Assembly (NCBI GenBank): GCA_902602415.1
Contig: CACKQW010000006.1
Coordinates: 27,427 to 91,426 of the forward strand
Length of the DNA: 64,000 bases
DNA from: an uncultured Bacteroidota bacterium
GTDB lineage: Bacteria > Bacteroidota > Bacteroidia > Flavobacteriales > Flavobacteriaceae
Direction: 5' to 3'
A model generated the notes under the pieces. The model saw nothing but the letters and a program-made list of their open reading frames with translations, had not been told where the DNA came from and ran no database searches. Both the position numbers and the translations under genes were made by a program. Below, one piece after another: positions 25,157-33,838 of the stretch (its first letter is position 1; each line of letters starts with the position of its first letter).

Positions 25157-25969
25157 ATGTCTCATAATTTACTTAAGGGAAAAAAAGGAATTATCTTCGG
25201 AGCTTTGGATCCGAATTCGATTGCTTGGGTTACAGCAGAGAGAGTTTTTGAAGAGGGTGGTGCTTTCGTTTTAACAAATGCACCTGTAGCGCTGAGAATG
25301 GGGCAAATTAATGAATTAGCCAAGAAAACAAATTCTACTGTTATTTCAGCAGATGCTACTTCATTAGATGATCTTCAAAAGCTTGTACAAGAGTCTATGA
25401 AGATTTTAGGTGGTAAAATTGATTTTGTTTTACATTCTATTGGTATGTCAATAAATGTTAGAAAAGGGAAATCCTACACAGACCAAAATTATGATTGGAC
25501 GCATAAAGGATTAGATGTTTCAGCAATGTCTTTTCATCGAGTTATGCAAACTCTGTATAAAAATGATGCTATGAACGAGTGGGGGAGTATTGTAGCTCTT
25601 TCCTACATGGCGGCTCAAAGGGTATTTCCTGACTATAATGATATGGCGGATAACAAGGCATATTTGGAAAGTATTGCACGAAGTTTCGGTTATTTCTTTG
25701 GAAAAGATAAAAAAGTAAGAGTTAATACCATATCGCAATCTCCAACACCAACTACTGCAGGTCAGGGTGTAAAGGGATTTGATGGATTCATTAAATATGC
25801 AGATAAAATGTCTCCACTTGGGAACGCTACAGCATTAGATTGTGCAAACTATACGGTATCACTTTTCAGTGATTTGACTAAAAGAGTTACTTTGCAAAAC
25901 TTATATAATGATGGTGGTTTTAGTAATATGGGTGTGAGTGAAAGTATGATGGATCTTTTAGAAAAGTAG
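25157..25969 (+). CDS. fabI: Enoyl-[acyl-carrier-protein] reductase (NADH)
   Basis: Last step of fatty-acid elongation. 270 residues, SDR fold but with the FabI-type start LKGKKGIIFGALDPNSIAW, DATSLDDLQ, VLHSIGMSINVRKGK and the active-site region SYMAAQRVFPDYNDMADNKA, with Tyr and Lys in the FabI spacing. NTISQSPTPTTAGQGVKGF covers the substrate loop. It stands 30 bases after recN and may be cotranscribed. Confidence 0.93.
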   Translation: MSHNLLKGKKGIIFGALDPNSIAWVTAERVFEEGGAFVLTNAPVALRMGQINELAKKTNSTVISADATSLDDLQKLVQESMKILGGKIDFVLHSIGMSINVRKGKSYTDQNYDWTHKGLDVSAMSFHRVMQTLYKNDAMNEWGSIVALSYMAAQRVFPDYNDMADNKAYLESIARSFGYFFGKDKKVRVNTISQSPTPTTAGQGVKGFDGFIKYADKMSPLGNATALDCANYTVSLFSDLTKRVTLQNLYNDGGFSNMGVSESMMDLLEK

Positions 25970-26080
25970 TAGTACTTACTATTATTTCGTAAATTTTTTC
26001 TACTTTTTATTAATTACGATTATTCAATTAAAATTATTTTTTAAATTGTATACGGATTAGTAATCAATAAAAATTATACA

Positions 26081-29080
26081 ATGAAAAAAAGTACCCTTGC
26101 CCTTATGGCATTTTTATTTACCATTTTCTCATTTTCTCAAGTTTCTGTTGGAACTGAGATTTGGACAAATCAGAGCCAGCCTGTGGAGCCATATTATGAA
26201 TACTCCTACAGTCAAACAATATATAATGCAAATTCAATTAATGCATCTGGTCAGATTACCGGACTTAAATATTTTGCAACTCCAACAACCGACTTGGAAA
26301 ATACTGGAACATGGGATATTTACATGGCCCATACAGATTTAAATGAGCATCCACAAAATGAAGATGGAGAATATTCCTTTATTAATGCATCCGAATTAAC
26401 TCTTGTTTTTAGTGGTCCTGTTGAAGTCGTAGACCAGACAGTAACGATAACTTTGGATACACCATTTGATTACAATGGAACTCAAAATCTTATTGTTGCA
26501 GGTCATGATACTATGGATACAGGTACATATGATGGATCTGGAGATGATTTTTATGCTTCTGTTTATGATGGTCTTTCCAGAATAGCACTAGTCTACTATA
26601 ATGATGTAACCCCACCTGACCCGTTAGCACCCCCATCACCATCAGATGCCTTACTACGATATGCTAATATAGTTTTTGAGGGAATCACACAGCAATGTCC
26701 AAATCCAACTGACATAAGTGTTTCTAATATTTTAGGTACCTCTGCAGACTTTACATGGTCATTTGGTGAAAACGTAACTGGGTTTGAATATGCTGTTTTA
26801 CCTGCGGGAGAAGAATTTGAATCTGGAACGTCTATCACTGAAAATTCAGTATCAATTTCAGGTCTTGATCCCCTGACAAATTATGTTTTTTATATCCGTT
26901 CCCTGTGTGATGGAGAGTATGGCGGAGTTGTAAGTTATGGATTTACAACAGGTTGTGCAGATTTATTTGAACTACCTTTCTCTGAAAGTTTTGAACAAGA
27001 TTCAGAAGGAGAAATTTGCTGGACGATCATTGATGTAAGCCCTGAAGCTGCACCTAACAATTCCTCTTGGAATACTAATGTTAGCAATGCTTTTGAGGGA
27101 AGTCAAGCAGCCTGGTTGTATACATTTGGAAACCAAGGTAAAAATGACGATTATTTAATTTCTCCGAGGTTTAATTTAACTGGAAATGATAGAATTAAAT
27201 TTGCAGCAAAATCATACGGAAATGGTGAGGAAAATAATTCTATGGCAGTATTAATGTCTACAACAACATCAAATCCAGAAGACTTCACCATAACTTTGAG
27301 CGAAACTACTGAGTACTCGGGTGATTGGACAGAAGTTAACTTAGATTTATCTGCTTATTCTGGACCAGCATTCATTGCATTTTATGTTCCACCCACACCA
27401 ACAGAAGGATATGCGATGTATGTCGATGCAATCGTTGTTGAGGAAAACCCTGAGTGTGATGCCCCTTTAAATGTTACCTTAGATAATATCACAAGTGAAT
27501 CTGCAGAGATTTCCTGGAATCAAGGAGCTAGTCAAGAAACCCAATGGGAATATGTCTTACAAGAGGCAGGTGCTGATCAGCCAACGGAAAGTGGTACCTT
27601 AATTGATTCATCATCCATTCTATTGGAAGGTCTTGTTCAAGGAGCCGAGTATGATTTTTATGTTCGAGCAGTATGTGATAACGGAAGCTTTAGTTCATAT
27701 GTTCCTGAAAATGGTGTTTATTTTATGATTCCTCCTGTTGGTGGTGTCTGTGAGGATCCACTTGTAATTGAAAGTTTTCCATTTAGTGTAACCGATGATA
27801 CAATCAACTATCAAGATGATTATAATGGTTCTCCTGGAGACGCAGAATCGTGTAGTTCTTCCTCAAGTTATTTGAGTGGAGATGATGTATTCTATTCATA
27901 TACTGCACCCTATGACATGTCAGTTACCATAACATTTGACCCAGTTAACACATGGTCAGGTATTTTTGTCTATGATTCTTGTGAAAGTGTAGGTGTGTCA
28001 TGTATTACAGGAAGTGCTAGTTCATCTGCTGATGAGCGTATTTTTGAGTTAGATTTATTTGATAATCAAACATACATAATTGCTATTTCGACTTTCCCAT
28101 CTCCACAAAGTACACCTTACGAATTAACGATTACTGAAAATTCATGTACTCAACCTGTCATAACTGCGTCTGCATTGGCATGTGTTGATGAAGAGTACTT
28201 TATAGAGGTTGATGTTTCTGATCTTGGAACTTCTTCGCAGTATGTTGTTTCTGATGATCTTGGAAATCAACAATCGACAGATATTGCTGCTGTATTAACT
28301 TTTGGTCCATACTCGGGAATAAATCCTGTAACTATAAGTGCTGTTGGTGATGATGTAAATTGTGATCAAACGTTTACTGTTTTATCAGCGTGTCAATCAT
28401 GTGTGCCTCTTGGTATTAACTGTTCGTTTGGTGATGGATTTGTAGGTTTGGTAATTGCAGATATTGACAATTCAGATTCTGGATGTTCACCAGATGGATA
28501 TGGAATTTTCCCAGATTTAACCACTGATTTAGCACAAGGTGCTACTTATCCAGTTTCAGTTACAACAGGATATTCAAACCAGTACGTTAGAGCATGGGTT
28601 GATTTTAATGATGATTATGAATTTTCTTTAGATGAATTGATAATCGATAACGCTTTAATCGCAAGTGTTGGAACAACGGAAATTGATGCTGTTATCCCGT
28701 CTGATGCAAATCTTGGCCCTCATACAATGAGATTTAAAGCCAATTGGAATAGCCCAGTTCCCGATGATGCTTGTGAGGTTACCAGCTATGGTGAGGTTGA
28801 AGATTACACAATTACAATCGTCGAATCTTTAAGTACCAATGATTATCAATTAGAAGGACTTAAAATTTATCCGAACCCTGTTGATGGTGATTTTGTTACT
28901 ATTAAATCCCCAATTGCAGGAGATAAATTCATCAATCTTTTTGATATTAATGGAAGAAAAGTATTATCAACAACCTTGGTTGGGGATATGCTTAATATTT
29001 CATCATTTAGTCCTGGATTTTATATGATTGAAGTTTCGGTAGGAGATTCCAAAAAAGTTTCTAAGCTTGTCATTGAATAA
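26081..29080 (+). CDS. Large T9SS-exported surface protein with FnIII and GEVED domains
   Basis: 999 residues. Signal peptide about 1-19 (ending FSFSQ). Then a beta-sandwich region (20-205), a fibronectin type III repeat (about 208-290), a MAM/choice-of-anchor-J-like domain (about 295-455, FELPFSESFE to AMYVDAIVVEE), a second FnIII (about 458-545), a PPC-like segment (about 555-690), a GEVED domain (about 790-915, VRAWVDFNDDYEFS to GEVEDYTITI) and a type A sorting domain (about 925-999, LKIYPNPV to FYMIEV). The sorting domain directs T9SS export and surface attachment. Cargo function (adhesin, binding) is inferred. Base composition is visibly richer in G+C than its neighbours. Confidence 0.88.
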   Translation: MKKSTLALMAFLFTIFSFSQVSVGTEIWTNQSQPVEPYYEYSYSQTIYNANSINASGQITGLKYFATPTTDLENTGTWDIYMAHTDLNEHPQNEDGEYSFINASELTLVFSGPVEVVDQTVTITLDTPFDYNGTQNLIVAGHDTMDTGTYDGSGDDFYASVYDGLSRIALVYYNDVTPPDPLAPPSPSDALLRYANIVFEGITQQCPNPTDISVSNILGTSADFTWSFGENVTGFEYAVLPAGEEFESGTSITENSVSISGLDPLTNYVFYIRSLCDGEYGGVVSYGFTTGCADLFELPFSESFEQDSEGEICWTIIDVSPEAAPNNSSWNTNVSNAFEGSQAAWLYTFGNQGKNDDYLISPRFNLTGNDRIKFAAKSYGNGEENNSMAVLMSTTTSNPEDFTITLSETTEYSGDWTEVNLDLSAYSGPAFIAFYVPPTPTEGYAMYVDAIVVEENPECDAPLNVTLDNITSESAEISWNQGASQETQWEYVLQEAGADQPTESGTLIDSSSILLEGLVQGAEYDFYVRAVCDNGSFSSYVPENGVYFMIPPVGGVCEDPLVIESFPFSVTDDTINYQDDYNGSPGDAESCSSSSSYLSGDDVFYSYTAPYDMSVTITFDPVNTWSGIFVYDSCESVGVSCITGSASSSADERIFELDLFDNQTYIIAISTFPSPQSTPYELTITENSCTQPVITASALACVDEEYFIEVDVSDLGTSSQYVVSDDLGNQQSTDIAAVLTFGPYSGINPVTISAVGDDVNCDQTFTVLSACQSCVPLGINCSFGDGFVGLVIADIDNSDSGCSPDGYGIFPDLTTDLAQGATYPVSVTTGYSNQYVRAWVDFNDDYEFSLDELIIDNALIASVGTTEIDAVIPSDANLGPHTMRFKANWNSPVPDDACEVTSYGEVEDYTITIVESLSTNDYQLEGLKIYPNPVDGDFVTIKSPIAGDKFINLFDINGRKVLSTTLVGDMLNISSFSPGFYMIEVSVGDSKKVSKLVIE

Positions 29081-29104
29081 CCTATCAAGACTAAAAAAGA
29101 AAAA

Positions 29105-29131
29105 GGGTTTAGATATCTAAACCCTTTTTTT
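29105..29131 (+). terminator. Intrinsic terminator after the 999-residue surface protein
   Basis: GGGTTTAGATATCTAAACCC is a perfect 20-base palindrome followed by seven T and preceded by an A run, so it could work in both directions. Confidence 0.9.
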
Positions 29132-29209
29132 GTATAACTATTTTATTTGTAATGATTTAGTGGTTAGTTTTTTTATTATATTAAATGTTAATTTTTTAAA
29201 AACGTCACC

Positions 29210-31195
29210 ATGAAAAAAATTCCTCTTCTTTTTATATCCTTTTTAATATTTTCTTATTCCTATTCACAAACCACTTGCCCTGTAGGTGAAATTCCAGATT
29301 GCAATGGTAATTGCGCCCCCGCAATATGGGTAGGTGACACCTATTGTGATGATGGATCATGGTCGCATAACGGGGTTCCCATATATTTTAATTGTGAAGA
29401 ATTTGAATGTGATGGTGGGGATTGTGTGTGCGAGGATGAACCAGAAATTCCTTCTTTTTGTGATAGTGGGGATTGTGATTTATTAACATTTGTTGTGAAT
29501 ACAGCAAATATTGAGGTTGGGCCAAATGGTATGTATGCCGGAGGTGGATTTTTTGAGAGTGCTACAGCAGTTCCACTTTATGAAAATGATCCTGTTTCAA
29601 ATGATGGTTTTTTTGTCGGATTTGTATATGTAAACACAGGTCAAAGCGGATATTTTTCTTATTTCAATAGCCCTGAAAGTTCAACTGATTATGGCGCCAG
29701 AGAAATTTTAACAGGCCTACCTTGTGCATATGGTCCAAATGATGAAAGGTATTTACCACCCGTTGAATCGGATACTGAGTTGCTTCATTGTTTTGGAAGC
29801 TGTGAAGAAGATGCATCATGCCCAGGTTCGGGTGGAAATGGTGATGGTGATGGATCATCTTGTGAAAATGCTATACCAATAACTGCTGGAACATACCCTG
29901 TTGTTGGAATTGATGGAGAATCATATCCACTTCAGTGTCATATGGGTAATCAATCACCTCCAAATGGAAATATGGAATGGTATTCCTATACTCCAGATCA
30001 GGATTACATAGTTACTGTTGAATCTTACGATAGTATGGTCGATGATACCAGGTTTCAAGTTTATGGAGGCTCTTGTGGTAATTTGTATTGTGTTGGTGGA
30101 GATGATGATTCAGGAGTTTCTAATTATTCCTCTGATACATTTAATGTAGAAGCTGGTAATACCTACTATATTGCATGGGATGATGGTCAAATTTCCTGGG
30201 AAGACTTTGAATTTACCCTTACTGAATTTCCAATTGCAGAAAATTGTACTTGGACAGTGAATATGTACGATTCTGCTGGGGATGGATGGGAAGATGGTTT
30301 TGGTAATACTTTAATGATGCAGATTCAGATAATTGATCCTATGGGAAGTTTTTATTCGATTGGAGTCCCATCTTTAAATGATGGATATTCAGGATCAGCA
30401 AATTTTGAAGTTCCTGTTGGTTCAACTGTTTCAACGCTATGGATTGGAGGCGCGGCTTTTGGATCGGAATCATCTTATGAAATTGTAGATTCTAATGGAA
30501 CTGTTGTCGGAGCAGCTTCGGAAGCTGATGTAAGTGGTATATATGTAGATTCTGACTGTTCTGGTTTAACTGGTGGTGGAGGAGGAGACCCTGAATGTGG
30601 TGACTTTTACGTATATGATTATCCATCAGGTAATAGTGGTGGTGGAGGTTTTGACCAAAGTTTTAATAGTCCTAACCCAAATGATCTTGTATTTTCAACC
30701 ACCGCTGGAGATCAAGATAATGATGGAATTACCGATGAGATTACCGTAACATTAGGTGGAGCTACTGAGAATAATTGGGATTGGGTATATATTACTGATG
30801 GAGCAGGAAATTTAATATACGGTCCCGCTTCAGGTGCACAGTCTGGCTCTTACACTTCAAGTGATGGAACCATTAATGTATATCTCGCTGCAGATGCTAC
30901 TGTTCAACAAGGACCGGTGACATTTGCTATCACATGTGCTGGATTGTCAATTAATGAAAATGAAATTACTGATCTTGAGGTTTATCCAAACCCAGTAAGT
31001 GATAACTATGTTAATATAGTAACATCAATTTCCGGGGACAAGCTAGTAGAATTATTTGATCTTAACGGAAGGAAAGTTATGTCAGAAATAATATCTGGTA
31101 AAACATTAGATATTTCAAATTTAGAACCTGGATTTTACATGACACGAATTACAATTGACGCGAAGTCAAGTACATTCAAATTAATCATTAATTAA
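29210..31195 (+). CDS. T9SS-exported surface protein with LNR-like and CUB-like regions
   Basis: 661 residues. Signal peptide 1-19 (ending YSYSQ). A Cys-rich N-terminal region (about 22-75) ends CEEFECDGGDCVC, which resembles the Lin-12/Notch repeat pattern with its DGGDC hallmark. A PPC-like domain follows (about 220-340), a YDSAGDGWEDGFGN segment (about 350-440), a Gly-rich linker, and a CUB-like region (about 465-580). The C-terminal type A sorting domain (about 588-661, LEVYPNPVSDNYV to GFYMTRI) is paralogous to that of the preceding gene. Expected at the outer surface via T9SS. Function unknown; adhesion or particle binding is a guess. Confidence 0.85.
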   Translation: MKKIPLLFISFLIFSYSYSQTTCPVGEIPDCNGNCAPAIWVGDTYCDDGSWSHNGVPIYFNCEEFECDGGDCVCEDEPEIPSFCDSGDCDLLTFVVNTANIEVGPNGMYAGGGFFESATAVPLYENDPVSNDGFFVGFVYVNTGQSGYFSYFNSPESSTDYGAREILTGLPCAYGPNDERYLPPVESDTELLHCFGSCEEDASCPGSGGNGDGDGSSCENAIPITAGTYPVVGIDGESYPLQCHMGNQSPPNGNMEWYSYTPDQDYIVTVESYDSMVDDTRFQVYGGSCGNLYCVGGDDDSGVSNYSSDTFNVEAGNTYYIAWDDGQISWEDFEFTLTEFPIAENCTWTVNMYDSAGDGWEDGFGNTLMMQIQIIDPMGSFYSIGVPSLNDGYSGSANFEVPVGSTVSTLWIGGAAFGSESSYEIVDSNGTVVGAASEADVSGIYVDSDCSGLTGGGGGDPECGDFYVYDYPSGNSGGGGFDQSFNSPNPNDLVFSTTAGDQDNDGITDEITVTLGGATENNWDWVYITDGAGNLIYGPASGAQSGSYTSSDGTINVYLAADATVQQGPVTFAITCAGLSINENEITDLEVYPNPVSDNYVNIVTSISGDKLVELFDLNGRKVMSEIISGKTLDISNLEPGFYMTRITIDAKSSTFKLIIN

Positions 31196-31219
31196 ATTAG
31201 AATGATAAGTTTTAAAAAA

Positions 31220-31247
31220 GGGGTTTAATATTTAAACCCCTTTTTTT
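31220..31247 (+). terminator. Intrinsic terminator after the 661-residue surface protein
   Basis: GGGGTTTAATATTTAAACCCC, a palindrome with a central A, followed by seven T and preceded by an A run. Its stem resembles the terminator after the preceding surface-protein gene. Confidence 0.9.
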
Positions 31248-31260
31248 ATATATAATTGAT

Positions 31261-31268
31261 TAATTTTG
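31261..31268 (+). promoter_or_regulatory. Putative -7 promoter box of the glycosyltransferase gene
   Basis: TAATTTTG, an exact TAnnTTTG match, ends three bases before the ATG at 31272. The ORF-track TTG start (31266) lies inside this box, which argues for the ATG and for a leaderless message. Confidence 0.5.
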
Positions 31269-31271
31269 AAT

Positions 31272-32276
31272 ATGCATTCAAAAGATATTTCCTTCGTAAT
31301 CCCGGTGTTTAATAGGCCTAACGAGATAGACGAGCTTTTAAGAAGTTTCGTAAACTTAAGTGGGGAAAAAGATTTTGAAATTGTAATTGTTGAAGATGGT
31401 TCAATAAATAAATGTGATCAGGTTATCAAAAACTATGAAGATTTAAAGATTAGTTATTATTTCAAAGAGAATTCTGGTCCTGGTGATTCAAGAAACTTTG
31501 GTATGAAAAGAGCCAAAGGTTCGTACTATATTATTTTAGATTCAGATTGTATTTTAAGAGATGATTTTTTCGAAAATGTTATGAAAAACCTAGATAACAA
31601 TTACGCAGATTGTTTTGGCGGAGTAGATGATGCTCATGATTCATTTAGCAATTTTCAAAAGGCTGTTAGTTTTTCTATGACTTCATTTATCACTACAGGT
31701 CACCTCAGGGGAGGGAAGTGGTCAAAAGATTTTCAACCCAGAAGTTTTAATATGGGGATTTCTAAAAGTGCTTTTGTTGATTCTGGTGGATTTATTAATA
31801 TTCACCCAGGGGAAGACCCAGATCTTTCATTAAGACTTTACAAGCAAGGATATATTATTAAAAATTATAAAGATGTGGTTGTTTTTCATAAAAGAAGAAT
31901 TTCGATAAAAAGTTTTTTTACACAAGTTTATAAATTTGGAGTTGCTAGATCTATTTTAAACTCAATGCACAAGGATTCTAAGAGAATAATTTATTGGTTT
32001 CCGTTTTTGTTCTCCTCTTTATTTTTAATTTCAATCATCTCTATTTTTCTATATTCAAATATGTTAGCCTATCTATATTCTATATACTTTGCTTTGATTT
32101 TGATCAGTTGTACCATTAAAAACAACCCGATTGCTGCAAGTTTAGCTATTATTACAACACTTACTCAGTTTTTTGCCTACTCCCTTGGATTTTTAAAAGG
32201 GAATACTAAGATCCTTCTAAGAAAAGGAGATGATTTAGAATCAGTGTTTCCAAAAATGTTTTTTAAAGTTAATTAG
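31272..32276 (+). CDS. Family 2 glycosyltransferase with C-terminal membrane segment
   Basis: 334 residues from the ATG at 31272; the ORF track's TTG two codons earlier overlaps a promoter box. The GT-A fold is shown by ISFVIPVFNRPNEIDELL, IVEDGS, NSGPGDSRNFGMKRAKG and the DxD-like LDSDCI. GGFINIHPGEDPDLSLRLYKQG is the acceptor region. Two hydrophobic stretches (about 240-300) suggest membrane attachment at the C terminus. Acceptor and donor sugar are unknown. The next gene begins immediately after the stop. Confidence 0.85.
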   Translation: MHSKDISFVIPVFNRPNEIDELLRSFVNLSGEKDFEIVIVEDGSINKCDQVIKNYEDLKISYYFKENSGPGDSRNFGMKRAKGSYYIILDSDCILRDDFFENVMKNLDNNYADCFGGVDDAHDSFSNFQKAVSFSMTSFITTGHLRGGKWSKDFQPRSFNMGISKSAFVDSGGFINIHPGEDPDLSLRLYKQGYIIKNYKDVVVFHKRRISIKSFFTQVYKFGVARSILNSMHKDSKRIIYWFPFLFSSLFLISIISIFLYSNMLAYLYSIYFALILISCTIKNNPIAASLAIITTLTQFFAYSLGFLKGNTKILLRKGDDLESVFPKMFFKVN

Positions 32277-33203
32277 ATGAAATTGGATTTTAGCAGTGGT
32301 AAAACAAATGTTTTTTTAGTCTTTCTTGGCTTGGCTATTATTACTTCATTTACAAGTAAGTTGGTATCTACCTATGAAAAAAATATAGATTTTACTGTTT
32401 TACCCTCAGATTTTCCAAATGACAAAGTACTGACTGATCAGTCTAGTGAAAAAGTAAGCTTAAAATTAAAAGGATATGGATTTAATTTCGCTAGATATTA
32501 TTTTAAAAATCCAATATTGAAATTGCCTGTTAATGAAATGAAAACAAATAAATCTAGTTTTATATGGACAAAAGAAAAGAACTTATTTAGCTTGGAAAGA
32601 TTAATAAGCCCCATGACTTTGATGAATATTTCTGAGGATTCTTTGGTATTCTATTTTGATAAGTACACTACTAAATCAATTCCTGTCAAAGGTTTTACAG
32701 ATATCAAATATGCTGCTGGTTATGGAAGTTTTGGTCCTTTAGTATTGACACCAGACTTCGTTAAAGTTATTGGACCGAGCAATACAATTCAAACAATTAA
32801 ATCTATTAAAACAGAACTAATTTCATTTGAAAATGTTAAGAATGATTTGAATGGTAAAATAAAACTTAAACTAGATAGCTTGGAAAATACCATTATTGAA
32901 AATACTGAAGTTGAATATTTCTTGAATGTTGATCAATTTACAGAAGAAACTCTAGATGTAAATATTAATGTTGTATCTAATTTTAATAAATCAAGTTTCA
33001 ACTTCTTTCCAAAAACAGTTAAGGTTAAGTTTTTAGTTAGCGTAGATAACTATGTTAAAATAAACCCAATCGACTTTAAAATTGAGTGTTATATTGATGA
33101 TTTATTTAAAAATGATTATTCATTAGAGGTTGTTAAAAAACCAGATTTTATAAAAAATATTAGCTTAAGTACAGAGAAAATTCAATTAATAATGTTGGAA
33201 TGA
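32277..33203 (+). CDS. YbbR-like domain membrane-anchored protein
   Basis: 308 residues with one N-terminal transmembrane helix (about 10-28) and an extracytoplasmic beta-rich body. FTVLPSDFPNDK and VKLKLKGYGFN-type segments, then VKVIGPSN (about 160), resemble YbbR domains. In Flavobacteriia such a protein commonly precedes coaE, as here. It abuts the glycosyltransferase (no gap) and overlaps coaE by four bases. YbbR proteins in Firmicutes regulate a diadenylate cyclase (CdaR); whether this holds here is not known. Confidence 0.7.
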   Translation: MKLDFSSGKTNVFLVFLGLAIITSFTSKLVSTYEKNIDFTVLPSDFPNDKVLTDQSSEKVSLKLKGYGFNFARYYFKNPILKLPVNEMKTNKSSFIWTKEKNLFSLERLISPMTLMNISEDSLVFYFDKYTTKSIPVKGFTDIKYAAGYGSFGPLVLTPDFVKVIGPSNTIQTIKSIKTELISFENVKNDLNGKIKLKLDSLENTIIENTEVEYFLNVDQFTEETLDVNINVVSNFNKSSFNFFPKTVKVKFLVSVDNYVKINPIDFKIECYIDDLFKNDYSLEVVKKPDFIKNISLSTEKIQLIMLE

Positions 33204-33775
33204 AGAAAGTTGCTATTACTGGAATAATTGGAAGTGGAAAAAGTACCGCTGCAAGTTTATTTAAAAAATTAGGCATACCCGTTTTTATTGCTGATGAATC
33301 TGCCAAAGATCTAATGCAAAATGATAATAAGGTAATTAATAAACTGGTATATTATTTTGGAGATATTGTGTATGAAAATGGAAAATTGAATAAATCTTAT
33401 ATTTCAGAAAGAATTTTTAATAATTCTTCTGATTTAAAATTTGTTAATTCATTGGTTCATCCAATAGTGAATGATCGGTTTCAAAGTTGGTGTAATGTTC
33501 AAGAATCAAGCTATATTATCTATGAGTCTGCTTTAGTTTTTGAAAATGAATCAGAAGATATCTTTGATGAAATCATTTGTATAAAAACTCCAATAAATAT
33601 TATACATCAAAGAATTAATGTACGTGAAGATTATAACTTTGAAAAAATTAATAAGATCATTGAAAATCAGATATCTCAAGATGAAAAATGTAAAAAATCC
33701 TCATTTTGTATATTAAATGATAGTATTGAAAATTTGAATAGATATATTCATGAAATTCACAATAAACTAGCATAA
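33200..33775 (+). CDS. coaE: Dephospho-CoA kinase
   Basis: Last step of coenzyme A synthesis. 191 residues; P-loop GIIGSGKSTAA at the N terminus, the CoaE segment FIADESAKDLM, and SLVHPIV and the YIIYESALVFE region. Overlaps the YbbR-like gene by four bases (ATGA junction). It complements coaBC at 21.4 kb. Confidence 0.93.
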   Translation: MKKVAITGIIGSGKSTAASLFKKLGIPVFIADESAKDLMQNDNKVINKLVYYFGDIVYENGKLNKSYISERIFNNSSDLKFVNSLVHPIVNDRFQSWCNVQESSYIIYESALVFENESEDIFDEIICIKTPINIIHQRINVREDYNFEKINKIIENQISQDEKCKKSSFCILNDSIENLNRYIHEIHNKLA

Positions 33776-33808
33776 ATCTTATTGTTAATCTTTTATTAAA
33801 ATAAATTA

Positions 33809-33835
33809 TTGCTCATTTATTTAATTATAAATTTG
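33809..33835 (+). promoter_or_regulatory. Putative promoter of the histidine kinase operon
   Basis: TTG at 33809-33811 and TAAATTTG at 33828-33835 are separated by 16 bases, close to the flavobacterial consensus. The box ends three bases before the ATG at 33839, suggesting a leaderless mRNA. The ORF-track start at 33809 coincides with the -33 box. Confidence 0.55.
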
Positions 33836-33838
33836 AGT

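Noticed and set aside
26081-31250. Horizontally acquired island for the two surface-protein genes
   Set aside because: Their less A/T-rich composition can be explained by amino-acid content and strong expression; no integrase, tRNA, direct repeats or insertion sequence flank them, and the sorting domains fit the host secretion system.
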